A stretch of DNA of 64,000 nt from Pyruvatibacter mobilis (GCF_012848855.1 NZ_CP051630.1:1529501-1593500); one strand, 5' to 3'. Shown: positions 10,926 through 21,574, counted from the stretch's first letter. Numbers and translations are program-made. The notes: generated by a model from the sequence alone, not told the origin.

Positions 10926-12320
10926 TCAGATATGCAGGACGCGGCCATAGGCATCGAGCACGCTCTCATGCATGGCTTCGGACAGGGTCGGGTGCGGGAA
11001 GACGGTCTGCATCAGCTCGGCTTCGGTGGTTTCGAGCTGGCGGGCGACGGCATAGCCCTGGATGAGTTCGGTCACTTCCGGGCCGATCATGTGGGCGCCC
11101 AAGAGCTCGCCGGTTTTCTTGTCGAAGATGGTCTTGATGAAGCCGTCGGGCTCGCCCAGCGCGATGGCCTTGCCGTTGCCCTGGAAGGGGAAGTTGCCGA
11201 CGCGCACCTCGTGGCCGGCTTCTTTCGCATTTGCCTCGGTCATGCCGACGGACGCGACCTGGGGGCGGCAATAGGTACAGCCGGGGATGTTGGATGTGTC
11301 CAGCGGATGGACGTTGTCGAGGCCCGCGATCTTCTCGACGCAGGCGACGCCTTCATGGCTGGCCTTGTGGGCAAGCCAGGGCGGGCCGGTGAGATCGCCG
11401 ATCGCATAGAGGCCATCGACGCCGGTGCGGCCATAGCCGTCGACCACCACATGGCCCTTCTCGACCTTGACGCCGGCCTCTTCGAGGCCGAGGCCTTCCA
11501 CATTGCCGGTGATGCCGACGGCGAGGATGACCTTGTCAAATTTCTGGGTGTCGCTCTTGCCGTCCACCTCGATGGTGGCGTGCGCCGTGCCGGACTTGAC
11601 TTCCAGCTTGGTCACCTTGGCGCCAGTGACGAGATTCATGCCCTGCTTCTTGAACGCCTTGGCGGCGAAGGCTGAAATCTCTTCGTCTTCGACGGGCAGG
11701 ATGCGGTCCATCACCTCCACCACGGTCACGTCCGCGCCCATGGTGTTGTAGAAGCTGGCGAACTCGATGCCGATGGCGCCGGAGCCGATGACCAGCAGGC
11801 GCTTGGGCATTTCCTTCGGCACCATGGCCTCGCGATAGGTCCAGATGGTTTCACCGTCAGGCTCAAGCCCCGGCAGGGACCGGGCGCGGGCGCCGGCGGC
11901 GAGCACGATGTGTTTGGCTGACACGTCCTGCGTGCCGTCCTCGCCGTCGACCGAGAGCTTGCCCTTTCCGGCGAGCTTCGCTGTGCCGCGGATCACGTCG
12001 ATCTTGTTCTTCTTCATCAGGAAGGTGACGCCGCTGGACAGGCGGCCCGCCACCTTGCGGGAGCGCTTGACGATTTTTTCGACGTCGAAGGACACATTGT
12101 CCGCAGACAGACCAAACTCATCCAGGTGGTTGAGATGGTCATAGATCTCAGACGTGCGGAGCAGCGCCTTGGTGGGAATGCAGCCCCAGTTGAGGCAGAT
12201 GCCGCCGAGCTCGCTGCGCTCGATGATGGCGGTTTTCATGCCGAGCTGGCTGGCGCGGATGGCGGCGACATAGCCGCCCGGGCCGGAGCCGACGACGACA
12301 AGATCATAGGAAGTGGCCAT
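10926..12320 (-). CDS. lpdA: Dihydrolipoamide dehydrogenase (E3)
   Basis: 464 aa flavoprotein that reoxidises dihydrolipoyl groups of pyruvate dehydrogenase with NAD+. It shows the FAD-binding GSGPGGYVAAIRASQ, the redox-active disulfide motif GGICLNWGCIPTKALL, the NAD-binding GSGAIGIEFASFY and the C-terminal HPTLSEAMHE with the catalytic His-Glu pair. It is the last gene of pdhA-pdhB-GFA-pdhC-lpdA, 28 bp after pdhC. It could also serve 2-oxoglutarate dehydrogenase if no second copy exists elsewhere. Confidence 0.97.
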   Translation of the reverse strand: MATSYDLVVVGSGPGGYVAAIRASQLGMKTAIIERSELGGICLNWGCIPTKALLRTSEIYDHLNHLDEFGLSADNVSFDVEKIVKRSRKVAGRLSSGVTFLMKKNKIDVIRGTAKLAGKGKLSVDGEDGTQDVSAKHIVLAAGARARSLPGLEPDGETIWTYREAMVPKEMPKRLLVIGSGAIGIEFASFYNTMGADVTVVEVMDRILPVEDEEISAFAAKAFKKQGMNLVTGAKVTKLEVKSGTAHATIEVDGKSDTQKFDKVILAVGITGNVEGLGLEEAGVKVEKGHVVVDGYGRTGVDGLYAIGDLTGPPWLAHKASHEGVACVEKIAGLDNVHPLDTSNIPGCTYCRPQVASVGMTEANAKEAGHEVRVGNFPFQGNGKAIALGEPDGFIKTIFDKKTGELLGAHMIGPEVTELIQGYAVARQLETTEAELMQTVFPHPTLSEAMHESVLDAYGRVLHI

Positions 12321-12348
12321 GGGGCGGCCTCCCTGAAACAGAGAAAGA

Positions 12349-13755
12349 CTAGAGCAGCATGGTGAGCGGATCCTCGATCAGGCGCTTGAAGGCCTGAAGG
12401 AGTTTAGCCCCCAGCGCGCCGTCAATGGCGCGGTGATCGCAGGAGAGCGTGACGGTCATCATGGTGGCGGCACTCAGCGTGCCATTCTTCACCACGGGCC
12501 GTTCCTCGCCGGCGCCCACCGCCATGATGGCGGCCTGCGGCGGATTGATGACGGCGGTGAAGTTTTTGATGCCGAACATGCCGAGATTGGAGACCGAGAA
12601 GGAGCCGCCCTCATAGTCAGCGGGCTTCAGCTTGCGGTCCTTGGCACGCTGGGCGAGCTCTTTCACCTCGGCTGAAATCTGTGCCAGCCCCTTGGTTTCG
12701 GCTGCCTTGACGATGGGGGTGATGAGCCCGCCATCCAGCGCCACGGCGACGCCGATATCAGCGTGCTTGTGCTTCAGCAGCGCGTCGCCCGCATAGGACA
12801 CGTTGCAGTCCGGCACCTTCATGAGGGCCAGGGCGGAGGCGCGGATGATGAAGTCGTTGACCGACACCTTGATGCCGTCGTCCTCGCCGCGAGCATTCAG
12901 TTCCTTCCGGACACGGAGCAGCTCGTCCAACTCGCAATCGATGGTGAGATAGTAGTGCGGCAGTTCCTGCTTGGACTGGGTGAGGCGCTTGGCGATGGAT
13001 TTGCGCATGCCGTCGAGCGGCACTTCTTTGTAGGTGCCGTCTTCGTAATAAAGGCGCGGGTCCGGCAGGGAGCCTGCGGGGGCGGCGGCTGGTGCCTTGC
13101 CCTGCTGCTTGGCATCCGATTTTTCGGCGGCGGCTTTCTTCGGCGCGGCCTTGCCGGGCTGGGCTGCTTCCACATCCGCCTTGATGATGCGGCCATGGGG
13201 GCCGGAGCCATCGAGGCTTTTCAGGTCGACGCCCTTGTCGGCGGCGATGCGGCGGGCGAGCGGGCTTGCAAAGATGCGCTCGCCGTCCTTTTCAGGTGCC
13301 GGCGGTGTGGCGGTCTCAACCCCCCTCACCTTCCCATCGCTCTCGCGACGGGCCCCTTCCTCTCCCCGCTGGGGAGAGGCGCGTTTTTCTGCACCGTCGT
13401 CGTCCGCCTCTTCTTCATCGCTTGTATCTTTTTCGGACGGGGCGGGCTTTGGTGCCGGTGCAGCGTCGCCTGCGTCGCCTGCGTCGAAATCGTCGAGGTC
13501 GCCCTCGTCTTCGCCGTCTTCGAGGATGACGGCGATGGGCTTGTTGATGGCGACGCCTTCAGTGCCTTCATCGACAAGGATCCTGCCGAGCGTGCCTTCG
13601 TCCACGGCTTCCACTTCCATGGTCGCCTTGTCGGTCTCGATCTCGGCGAGGACGTCACCGGAGGCCACCTTGTCGCCTTCCTTCACCAGCCATTTGGCGA
13701 GCGTGCCCTCTTCCATGGTGGGGGACAGGGCCGGCATGAGCACGGGGATGGGCAT
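12349..13755 (-). CDS. pdhC: Pyruvate dehydrogenase E2, dihydrolipoamide acetyltransferase
   Basis: 468 aa. One N-terminal lipoyl domain (residues 1-78, lipoyl-lysine in ETDKATME), an acidic Ala/Asp/Glu linker, a peripheral-subunit-binding domain ([16 protein letters not shown]) and the acetyltransferase domain ending [20 protein letters not shown] with the catalytic His and Asp. E2 is the core to which E1 and E3 bind. Residues 126-145 of the linker are encoded by a copy of the interspersed palindromic element found between genes elsewhere in this window (13320-13380), making that stretch arginine-rich and unlike the flanking acidic linker. The start is joined to the preceding GFA-family gene by TGATG. 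Confidence 0.96.
   Translation of the reverse strand: MPIPVLMPALSPTMEEGTLAKWLVKEGDKVASGDVLAEIETDKATMEVEAVDEGTLGRILVDEGTEGVAINKPIAVILEDGEDEGDLDDFDAGDAGDAAPAPKPAPSEKDTSDEEEADDDGAEKRASPQRGEEGARRESDGKVRGVETATPPAPEKDGERIFASPLARRIAADKGVDLKSLDGSGPHGRIIKADVEAAQPGKAAPKKAAAEKSDAKQQGKAPAAAPAGSLPDPRLYYEDGTYKEVPLDGMRKSIAKRLTQSKQELPHYYLTIDCELDELLRVRKELNARGEDDGIKVSVNDFIIRASALALMKVPDCNVSYAGDALLKHKHADIGVAVALDGGLITPIVKAAETKGLAQISAEVKELAQRAKDRKLKPADYEGGSFSVSNLGMFGIKNFTAVINPPQAAIMAVGAGEERPVVKNGTLSAATMMTVTLSCDHRAIDGALGAKLLQAFKRLIEDPLTMLL
13320..13380. repeat. Class C palindromic element inside the pdhC linker
   Basis: The + strand has CCCCTCACC, TCCCA, a GC-rich hairpin, GGGCCCCT and CTCTCCCCGCTGGGGAGAGG. It parallels the intergenic copy at 19925-19988 in the same order and spacing. 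It is read in frame through pdhC with no stop codon. Confidence 0.8.
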
Positions 13756-14246
13756 CAGACGCTCCCTGCCGCCTGATGCGGCGGCGTTAGGGTTTTGAGA
13801 CGGTGCGGGATCCGGGGATCGGAGAAGGTGATCGGTGTCCAGCGGGAGGCGTGGCGCTGCTTGCGGCCCGAGCGGTCTTCGCCCGCAGCTTCAAGCGGCA
13901 CGCTTGCGCAATCCTGCGCCAGGTCCGGATCAAGTCCCGCGACATTGAGGACGCAGCGCTGGGTCTCCGCGTCGCCGGAGACCGCCGCCACGAAGACACC
14001 GCAGATGCGGCAGAGGAGGAAGTCACACGCCCCTTCGCCGAACTGGTAGATCGTGAGGTCATCTACCCGCGCGGTGAGATGGGCCCGGCCATCAGGATCG
14101 GAATAGGCCAGCGCGCCGGTGCGGCGGCAAAAGCTGCACGGGCAGCGGCGCAGCACGATACCGTCGGCGGGCGCTGTCAGCCGCATTTCGGCTTTGACCG
14201 CGCCGCAATGGCATGTTCCGCGTATGACGCTGCTATCCCCGGACAT
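13755..14246 (-). CDS. GFA/CENP-V-family zinc-binding protein within the pdh operon
   Basis: 163 aa. The pattern CHCGAVK, then [16 protein letters not shown], then LCRICGVFV matches the Zn-binding cysteines of the GFA (glutathione-dependent formaldehyde-activating enzyme-like) fold. It lies between pdhB (8 bp gap) and pdhC (one-base overlap) and so must be co-transcribed with the pyruvate dehydrogenase genes. No role in the complex is known to me. Most GFA members have no proven substrate; a link to glutathione adducts is possible but unproven. Confidence 0.82.
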   Translation of the reverse strand: MSGDSSVIRGTCHCGAVKAEMRLTAPADGIVLRRCPCSFCRRTGALAYSDPDGRAHLTARVDDLTIYQFGEGACDFLLCRICGVFVAAVSGDAETQRCVLNVAGLDPDLAQDCASVPLEAAGEDRSGRKQRHASRWTPITFSDPRIPHRLKTLTPPHQAAGSV

Positions 14247-14254
14247 CGGCGCCC

Positions 14255-15676
14255 CTATTTGTAGGTAACGGCTTTGACCGCCTCGACCACCTCGGCGGCA
14301 CTGGGCAACGCCAGCTTTTCGAGATTGGCGGCATAGGGCATGGGCACGTCCTTGCCCGCCACGCGGGTGACCGGCGCGTCGAGATAATCAAACGCGTCCT
14401 GCATCAGGATCGCGGATATCTCCGAGCCGATGCCGCAGATGCTCCAGCCTTCTTCGACGGTGACGCAGCGATTGGTCTTCTTCACGCTGTCGATGATGGT
14501 CTGCTTGTCGAGGGGGCGGATGGTGCGCAGGTCGATCACCTCCGCGTTGATGCCCATCTCTTCAAGCTGCGGCAGGGCATCGAGCACATAGGTGAGGCCG
14601 TGGGAATGGGAGACGATGGTGACGTCCGTTCCTTCCTTCATCACCTTGGCCTTGCCGATGGGCACCACCCAGTCATCCGTATCCGGCACATCGAAGCTCT
14701 GGCCGTAGAGCACCTCGTTTTCAAGGAAGATGACCGGGTTGGCATCGCGGATGGCGGCCTTGAGCAGGCCCTTGGCATCAGCCGCCGTATAGGGGGCGAT
14801 GACGATGAGCCCGGGGATATGGGCATACCAGGCCGCATAGTCCTGGCTGTGCTGGGCGGCCACGCGGGCGGCGGCGCCGTTGGGGCCGCGGAACACGATT
14901 GGGCAATCGATCTGCCCGCCGGCCATGTAGCGGGTCTTGGCGGCCGAATTGACGATCTGGTCGATCGCCTGCATGGCGAAGTTGAAGGTCATGAATTCGA
15001 CGATCGGGCGCAGGCCCGCGAAGGCCGCACCGACACCGACGCCGGCGAAGCCATGCTCGGTGATCGGCGTATCGATGACGCGGCGGGCGCCGAACTCTTC
15101 CAGCAGGCCCTGGGTGACCTTGTAGGCGCCCTGATACTCGGCCACTTCCTCGCCCATGACGAAGACGCGGTCATCGGCCCGCATTTCCTCGGCCATGGCG
15201 TCGCGCAGCGCTTCGCGCACGGTGATGGATTTAAGCGAGACGCCGTCGGGCACTTCGGGTTCGGCGAGATCAGCGAGGATCCGGATGTCTCTTGATGACG
15301 GCCCGTCGTCGGATTTGGCGGACTTGCCAGACTTGGCTGAACTGTCGGCGTCGGCCTTCTTGTCGTCTGTTTTTTTCTCTTCCTTCGGCGCGCTGTCGGC
15401 CTCCGGGGCTGCGTCCACGTCGCCCGCGTCCTCGCCCTCTTCGACCAGGACGGCGATAACGTCGTTGACGGGCACGTTCTCGGTGCCTTCGGCGACAACG
15501 ATCTTGCCGAGGATGCCTTCATCCACGGCTTCCACTTCCATGGTGGCCTTGTCGGTTTCGATTTCGGCGATCACGTCACCGGCGGAAATCTCGTCGCCTT
15601 CCTTGACCAGCCATTTGGCAAGGGTGCCCTCCTCCATGGTGGGCGACAGGGCGGGCATGGTGATGTTCGTTGCCAT
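14255..15676 (-). CDS. pdhB: Pyruvate dehydrogenase E1 beta with N-terminal lipoyl domain
   Basis: 473 aa, longer than a plain E1 beta (about 330 aa) because residues 1-80 form a lipoyl domain ([15 protein letters not shown], almost identical to that of PdhC) followed by an acidic/lysine-rich linker. The catalytic part starts at [15 protein letters not shown] and includes [20 protein letters not shown] and the transketolase C-terminal region. Lipoylated E1 beta is known in alphaproteobacteria. The ATG at 15676 overlaps the pdhA stop as TAATG. The frame is open about 50 codons upstream, but that sequence is antisense-like and not conserved. Confidence 0.96.
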   Translation of the reverse strand: MATNITMPALSPTMEEGTLAKWLVKEGDEISAGDVIAEIETDKATMEVEAVDEGILGKIVVAEGTENVPVNDVIAVLVEEGEDAGDVDAAPEADSAPKEEKKTDDKKADADSSAKSGKSAKSDDGPSSRDIRILADLAEPEVPDGVSLKSITVREALRDAMAEEMRADDRVFVMGEEVAEYQGAYKVTQGLLEEFGARRVIDTPITEHGFAGVGVGAAFAGLRPIVEFMTFNFAMQAIDQIVNSAAKTRYMAGGQIDCPIVFRGPNGAAARVAAQHSQDYAAWYAHIPGLIVIAPYTAADAKGLLKAAIRDANPVIFLENEVLYGQSFDVPDTDDWVVPIGKAKVMKEGTDVTIVSHSHGLTYVLDALPQLEEMGINAEVIDLRTIRPLDKQTIIDSVKKTNRCVTVEEGWSICGIGSEISAILMQDAFDYLDAPVTRVAGKDVPMPYAANLEKLALPSAAEVVEAVKAVTYK

Positions 15677-16821
15677 TAGCGTGCGCCCTCTCCGACCGGA
15701 GCATAGATGTCGGTCCACAATTCGTCCGGATGCGGCTCCGGGCTTTCCTGCGCGAATTCGGCGGCGGCGGAGACCGTGTCCTTCACGGCGCGGTCGATCT
15801 TCTTGAGATCGTCTTCCGAGGCCCACTTCTCGTCCAGGATGCGGGCGCGCACCATGTCGATGGGATCATGCTCGGTGCGCATCTTCTGGACTTCGTCCTT
15901 GGTGCGGTACTTCGCGGGGTCCGACATGGAGTGGCCGCGATAGCGGTAGGTCTTCATTTCGAGGATCACCGGGCCGTTGCCCTCGCGGCACCACTTGGCG
16001 GCGCGGGCGGAGGCTTCACGCACCTGCGCCACGTCCATGCCGTCCACTTCCTCGCCGGGAATGTTGAAGGAGCGGCCGCGGCGGTGCAGGTGGGTCTCGG
16101 CGGCGGCCCGCTCCAGCGAGGTGCCCATGGAATAGCGGTTGTTCTCGATGACGTAGATGACCGGCAGCTTCCAGAGCTCGGCCATGTTGAAGGCCTCGTA
16201 AACCTGCCCCTGATTGGACGCGCCCTCGCCGAAGAAGGTGGCGCAGACCTTGCCGTCGTCCCGATAGGCATTGGCGAAGGCGAGACCGGTGCCGATGGGC
16301 ACCTGGGCGCCGACGATGCCGTGGCCGCCGTAAAACGCCTTTTCGGTGGAGAACATGTGCATGGAGCCACCCTTGCCGCGGGAGTAGCCGCCTTCGCGGC
16401 CGGTCAGCTCGGCCATCACACCCTTGGGGTCCATGTTCTTGGCCAGCATGTGGCCGTGGTCGCGGTAGCTGGTGATGATCTGGTCGCCGTCCTCCAGCGC
16501 CATCTCGACGCCGGTGACGACTGCTTCCTGACCGATATAGAGGTGGCAGAAGCCGCCGATCAGCCCCATGCCGTACATCTGGCCGGCGCGTTCCTCGAAG
16601 CGGCGGATGAGGAGCATGTCCTCATAAGCCTTGAGGGTTTCGTCCTTCGACAGGGTGGCGTCGCCGCGCTTGATCTTGTCCCAGGCGGCCTGGGAGGTGT
16701 CTTCGCGGTCCGTGCCATCGCCTGCGGGGCTGGCCGGAGCGGACTTCTTCGCAGCCGTCTTGCTGCGGGTCTTGCCACGAGTCTGGGAGGTTGATTTGGA
16801 GGCTGTGCTGCGCGCCGCCAT
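15676..16821 (-). CDS. pdhA: Pyruvate dehydrogenase E1 alpha
   Basis: 381 aa thiamine-diphosphate-dependent decarboxylase subunit. TPP/Mg motif [19 protein letters not shown] through IENN, plus [12 protein letters not shown], the HMFS loop and [15 protein letters not shown] are as expected for the family. The first 40 or so residues are a Lys/Ser/Ala-rich tail. It is the promoter-proximal gene of the pdh operon; the 180-bp upstream gap holds AT-richer sequence (16925-16980) suitable for a leftward promoter, though I could not identify a specific operator. Confidence 0.96.
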   Translation of the reverse strand: MAARSTASKSTSQTRGKTRSKTAAKKSAPASPAGDGTDREDTSQAAWDKIKRGDATLSKDETLKAYEDMLLIRRFEERAGQMYGMGLIGGFCHLYIGQEAVVTGVEMALEDGDQIITSYRDHGHMLAKNMDPKGVMAELTGREGGYSRGKGGSMHMFSTEKAFYGGHGIVGAQVPIGTGLAFANAYRDDGKVCATFFGEGASNQGQVYEAFNMAELWKLPVIYVIENNRYSMGTSLERAAAETHLHRRGRSFNIPGEEVDGMDVAQVREASARAAKWCREGNGPVILEMKTYRYRGHSMSDPAKYRTKDEVQKMRTEHDPIDMVRARILDEKWASEDDLKKIDRAVKDTVSAAAEFAQESPEPHPDELWTDIYAPVGEGAR

Positions 16822-17002
16822 GGGGGCTCCTCGAGGGGTTGCGGGACTGGCCTGAGTGTATCCCGGCCTGTGCGCGCTTGCGATGGGGGCACGCGCACGT
16901 TTGCGTCTAATGCTGACGCCGGCGGGTTACAAAATTGTGAGAACAGCCCAAACGGCGAAATCGTTCCAAAATCGGCGCAAAACCGCGTGTCGCCACCTGA
17001 TC

Positions 17003-17353
17003 CTATTCGTCGATGAATATGGTGAGTTCGTCCGGATGGGCAAAGCCGAGGGCGGCGCGGGCGCGTTCATCCAGCAGGTCGGGGTCGAGGCTCTCGGGCC
17101 GCAGCAGCGCCACGTCACGCTCCAGCCGGGCGCGGATCTCCTTGGCGGACTGCACCTTGGCCGCCATCGCCGCGCGCTCCTCGCGCAGCTCCACAAGGCG
17201 CAGCAGCCCGTTGTCGCCGTGGACGGCGTGCCAGGCGAAATAGGCCATGATGCTGAGGCAGGCGACAGGCACGATGGCGCGGCCGAGACGGGCCCTCAGG
17301 CCATCGGTTTCAGCGGCGTAGGTGCCGGTGCGAATCGTATCGTGAAGTCTCAT
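17003..17353 (-). CDS. ftsB: FtsB/DivIC-type septum formation initiator
   Basis: 116 aa bitopic protein. A short cytoplasmic N-terminus and one transmembrane helix (about residues 26-44) precede a coiled-coil (LLRLVELREERAAMAAKVQ onward) and a conserved end (LLDERARAALGFAHPDE). FtsB bridges FtsL and FtsQ in the divisome. Position upstream of pdhA and near eno is common in alphaproteobacteria. The 5' region carries a dense set of GANTC methylation sites (17363-17436), which suggests cell-cycle control. Confidence 0.9.
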   Translation of the reverse strand: MRLHDTIRTGTYAAETDGLRARLGRAIVPVACLSIMAYFAWHAVHGDNGLLRLVELREERAAMAAKVQSAKEIRARLERDVALLRPESLDPDLLDERARAALGFAHPDELTIFIDE

Positions 17354-17362
17354 GAGCTTAAG

Positions 17363-17436
17363 GAATCATACTTGTGATTCTCATGGCAAGCCTAATTGAG
17401 TCAGTCTCTTATGCTGATTCTGTGAGAGACAGAATC
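17363..17436. promoter_or_regulatory. Cluster of five GANTC (CcrM) sites upstream of ftsB
   Basis: GANTC occurs at 17363 (GAATC), 17376 (GATTC), 17398 (GAGTC), 17416 (GATTC) and 17432 (GAATC). Two pairs are arranged as inverted repeats: GAATCA-N6-TGATTC (17363-17380) and GATTCTGT-N5-ACAGAATC (17416-17436). It lies between divergent ftsB and the GNAT gene. Regulation by CcrM/GcrA is inferred from the alphaproteobacterial paradigm. Confidence 0.6.
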
Positions 17437-17528
17437 CGGTTGCCTGCCTAGGGTCCCGGGCGTCTGGACCGGGCCCTGCCCCGGCCCGTGCTGATGCCTC
17501 GCTCCGCTTCCCAAGAGAGACGTTGCCC

Positions 17529-18023
17529 ATGTCCGTCACCATCCGCCCTGCCCGCCCCGGCGACCATGATGCCATCTGGATGATCCTTGAGCCGGTGATC
17601 CGCGCGGGTGAAACCTATGCCCTGCCGCGTGACATGAGCCGCGAGGCGGCCCTCGCCTACTGGACCAGCGTGGAGAAGGCGACCTTTGTGGCCGAGGATG
17701 CAACAGGCGTGCTGCTGGGCACCTATTACCTGAAGGCCAACCAGATGGGCGGCGGCGCGCATGTGTGCAATTGCGGCTATGTGACCGCCGAGGCTGCGCG
17801 CGGCAAGGGGGTGGCGGGGATGCTGTGCGCGCACTCCCAGGACGAGGCGCGGGCACGCGGCTTTACGGCCATGCAGTTCAATCTCGTTGTCTCCACCAAT
17901 GAAGGCGCTGTGCGGCTGTGGCAGAAGCTCGGCTTCGAGATCGCTGGCACACTGCCCAAGGCCTTCGACCACCCGGCGCAAGGGCTGGTAGATGCGCATG
18001 TGCTCTACAAGCTGCTTGTGTGA
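17529..18023 (+). CDS. GNAT-family N-acetyltransferase
   Basis: 164 aa from ATG 17529, with a purine-rich AAGAGAGA upstream; a TTG at 17523 would add two residues. The GNAT fold is indicated by the N-terminal VTIRPARPGDHDAIW, the acetyl-CoA loop EAARGKGVAGMLC and the C-terminal STNEGAVRLWQKLGFEIAGT. The ending resembles proteins that acetylate small amines or antibiotics, but the substrate cannot be named. It is transcribed away from ftsB and is followed after about 100 bp by the hydrolase gene. Confidence 0.88.
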   Translation: MSVTIRPARPGDHDAIWMILEPVIRAGETYALPRDMSREAALAYWTSVEKATFVAEDATGVLLGTYYLKANQMGGGAHVCNCGYVTAEAARGKGVAGMLCAHSQDEARARGFTAMQFNLVVSTNEGAVRLWQKLGFEIAGTLPKAFDHPAQGLVDAHVLYKLLV

Positions 18024-18126
18024 CACCGCACCACCCCTTCGCGATCAGCCGGGCGGCTTGCCCTCGCCGGGGCTTCTGCCCATCCTGTGCGTTCGGTTTC
18101 AACAACAAGAACGGACGGCAGAATTC

Positions 18127-19065
18127 ATGGTCGATCTCAACCGGGACCCGCGCACGGATCGGGGCGAACGCATCACCTACACCAGCAGCGATGCGTTCGA
18201 GTTCACGCAGATCCTTGATCAGTCAGCGCAGCCGCAGGAGATCTTCGGTGACCTGGAACTGCCTGAGGGAGCCACACATGGAGACGGTCCGTTCCCCTGC
18301 GTGGTGATGTGCCATGGCTCCTATGGCTGGCGGTCGCACCATCTCGATTATGCGGACATGTTCCACGGGATGGGGATCGCGACCTTCCGGCCGCATTCCT
18401 TCGAGGCGCGCGGCACGCGGGAGGTGTCGACTACCCAGGTGGAAGTCACCATGGCGATGATGATCGCGGACGCCTATGCGGCACTGAAACTGTTGGCGGC
18501 CCATCCGAAGATCGACGCGACCCGTGTGGCGATTGCCGGGTGGAGCCTGGGCGGCGGCATGGCGGCCTACAGCGCCTGGGAGCCGCTGATCGAGAAGCTG
18601 TCGCCGGACGGCCTGCGCTTTGCCGCCCACATGCCGGTTTATCCCGCGTGCCACATCAGGACCGAGGACAATCGCTGGTCGTCGGCGCCAATGTGCATCC
18701 TGATGGGGGAAGCCGAGGACTATACGCCGGCGGCACCCGCCGTGGAGCTTGTCGAGGACATCAACGCGCATGGGGGCAATGCGGAGATTATTCTGTATCC
18801 GGACAGTTATCACTCCTTCGACAGCACCGACCCCGTTGAATATCTGCCGGACGTGATCGCCCTGCCGCCGGGGCGCAGCGCCACGGTGAAGCTGGACGGG
18901 CGGATGCTGACGGACAGCGGCAAGGATGTCTCAACCCGCGACGGGCGGCTGGAGGGCTTTGCGACGCTGGCCAAGTTCGGCGCGCATATTGGTGGCAACC
19001 CGCCCATGCGTGAGAAGGCATTTGCTGATGCCAAGGCCTTCATGACGCGGACCCTGCTGACCTAG
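18127..19065 (+). CDS. Dienelactone-hydrolase-like alpha/beta hydrolase
   Basis: 312 aa cytoplasmic hydrolase. CVVMCHGSYGW forms the oxyanion region, GWSLGGGMAAY holds the nucleophile serine, GEAEDYTPA a likely catalytic aspartate and YPDSYHSFD the histidine. The ATG at 18127 is used; an open extension from 17992 lacks conservation. The C-terminal 90 residues beyond the catalytic His are longer than minimal dienelactone hydrolases. Substrate unknown. Confidence 0.85.
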   Translation: MVDLNRDPRTDRGERITYTSSDAFEFTQILDQSAQPQEIFGDLELPEGATHGDGPFPCVVMCHGSYGWRSHHLDYADMFHGMGIATFRPHSFEARGTREVSTTQVEVTMAMMIADAYAALKLLAAHPKIDATRVAIAGWSLGGGMAAYSAWEPLIEKLSPDGLRFAAHMPVYPACHIRTEDNRWSSAPMCILMGEAEDYTPAAPAVELVEDINAHGGNAEIILYPDSYHSFDSTDPVEYLPDVIALPPGRSATVKLDGRMLTDSGKDVSTRDGRLEGFATLAKFGAHIGGNPPMREKAFADAKAFMTRTLLT

Positions 19066-19074
19066 GAGTGCCCC

Positions 19075-19623
19075 ATGCCGCTGTTGTGTATCGGAACCAC
19101 GGGCATGCTGGCGGGTGCGGCCCGGCAGCTGGCCGGCTCCGGCGGGGCCGATATCGCGGTGCTGGCGCGGCGGGCCTCGGCGTTCCGGTTCGGGGAAGCG
19201 GCGCTGGACGCGCGGCTCAGCGCCTATGACACGGACTGGAGCGATGCTGCGGGCTTCGTCTCGGCGCTGGAGCAGGCCGGTGCGGCGCAGGGGCCGTTCC
19301 GGGCAGCGCTTGTGTGGATGCATGGGCGCGACGAAGCGCTGCGGGCGCAGATTGTTCATCACATGGCCGAAGGCGGGCTTTTGATCGAGGTGCTGGGGTC
19401 AGCCGCATCGCGGCCCGGCGCCTTCGGCGAGGAAAGGGTGCGGGTGATGCAGGGGCTGCCGCATATCCGCTACCGGCAGGTGCTGCTGGGCTTTGTGCAC
19501 CATGACGGCGTGTCGCGCTGGCTGACCCATGAGGAGATTTGCGCGGGCGTGCTGCAGGCTGCTGCGGGCGATGATGTGGTGACGGTCGCCGGGCAGGTGG
19601 AGCCGTGGAAGCTGCGGCCCTGA
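19075..19623 (+). CDS. Hypothetical Rossmann-like protein (short, dehydrogenase-related)
   Basis: 182 aa preceded by a good AGGAG site and 9 bp after the hydrolase gene, so likely co-transcribed with it. The N-terminus PLLCIGTTGMLAGAARQLA resembles a nucleotide-binding Gly motif of atypical short-chain dehydrogenases, and ALVWMHGRDEALR and LLIEVLGSAA could be following strands. No YxxxK catalytic motif is visible, so enzymatic activity is doubtful. Its 3' end faces the repeat cluster before eno. Confidence 0.65.
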   Translation: MPLLCIGTTGMLAGAARQLAGSGGADIAVLARRASAFRFGEAALDARLSAYDTDWSDAAGFVSALEQAGAAQGPFRAALVWMHGRDEALRAQIVHHMAEGGLLIEVLGSAASRPGAFGEERVRVMQGLPHIRYRQVLLGFVHHDGVSRWLTHEEICAGVLQAAAGDDVVTVAGQVEPWKLRP

Positions 19624-19666
19624 GGGGCTCGGGGGTTGATGCGTCCGTCAACCCAGAAACAACCGC

Positions 19667-19803
19667 ATCCCTCCGGCCTGACCGGAGGGTCCACTCGCCT
19701 TGGCTGTTGGGGATGGCGGGTGCGGCTGGCGCATCTGTGCAAGCACACCTGCTGCGGCAAGCGGGGCCGAGAGTAGGCCCTCCGGTCAAGCCGGAGGGCT
19801 ACG
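19667..19803. repeat. Composite class A element, full copy 1
   Basis: A 21-bp palindrome CCCTCCGG-N5-CCGGAGGG (19669-19689), then CCACTCGC-TTGGCTGTTG, a variable centre, TGCTGCGGCAAGC, GAGAGTAGG and the second palindrome (19778-19798) ending in CTACGG. The same order occurs at 40296-40429 and 41147-41283. Confidence 0.85.
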
Positions 19804-19829
19804 GGATTTTAGTGCGCCTGCCGGTGTTA

Positions 19830-19878
19830 CCTCCCCCCTCGAGGGAGAGGTCGGTGCGTCAGCACCGGGTGAGGGGGT
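19830..19878. repeat. Class C palindromic element
   Basis: ACCTCCCCCCTCGAGGGAGAGG followed by TCGGTGCGTCAGCACCG and GGTGAGGGGG: two adjacent hairpins. It is the inverse orientation of the element at 41073-41125. Confidence 0.8.
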
Positions 19879-19924
19879 GAGACCCTCAACCCTCATAAAG
19901 TCTGAGATCAGAGACCACTGCTGC

Positions 19925-19988
19925 CGCCCCCTCACCCTCCCACGGGCTTGCGCCCGCGGGCCCCTCCCTCTCCCGCTAGGGGAGAGGG
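19925..19988. repeat. Class C palindromic element (longer form)
   Basis: CCCCCTCACCCTCCCA, hairpin CGGGC-TTGC-GCCCG, GGGCCCCT, then CTCTCCCGCTAGGGGAGAG. It is the closest relative of the sequence embedded in pdhC at 13320-13380. Confidence 0.8.
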
Positions 19989-20022
19989 AATTATTGGCCA
20001 GGCCTTCCCCCCACCCCGCTTT

Positions 20023-20119
20023 CCCTCCGGCTTGACCGGAGGGTCTATGGGTGGGGCAGTGTGGCACAGGCTTTGTGCCGGATGGATGGTCGGATGGGCC
20101 CTCCGGTCGAGCCGGAGGG
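20023..20119. repeat. Pair of class A palindromes with a divergent centre
   Basis: CCCTCCGG-N5-CCGGAGGG at 20023-20043 and again at 20099-20119, 55 bp apart. The interior lacks the conserved ACTCGC and TGCGGCAAG blocks and instead has its own hairpin (GGCACAGGCTTTGTGCC). Confidence 0.75.
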
Positions 20120-20154
20120 AAAGCGGTGTTTAGGGCTGTCTGACCGCCCCTTGC

Positions 20155-21459
<1,305 letters not shown>

Positions 21460-21574
21460 CTATGGAAATGGGGGCCCGGTGGGGCATAAAGGTGGCGACT
21501 TCATAACCGAAGCGCCCGCCGCATGAAAGCCATATGCGCCACCGGGCCGCCAATCAGATCTGCCGGAGGGGTTC

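Larger units (their letters stand above)
19624..20154. other. 530-bp convergent intergenic region filled with palindromic repeats
   Basis: Between the hypothetical gene and eno (converging). It contains a full composite element (19667-19803), two class C elements (19830-19878, 19925-19988) and a pair of class A palindromes (20023-20119). No coding region is supported. Confidence 0.8.
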
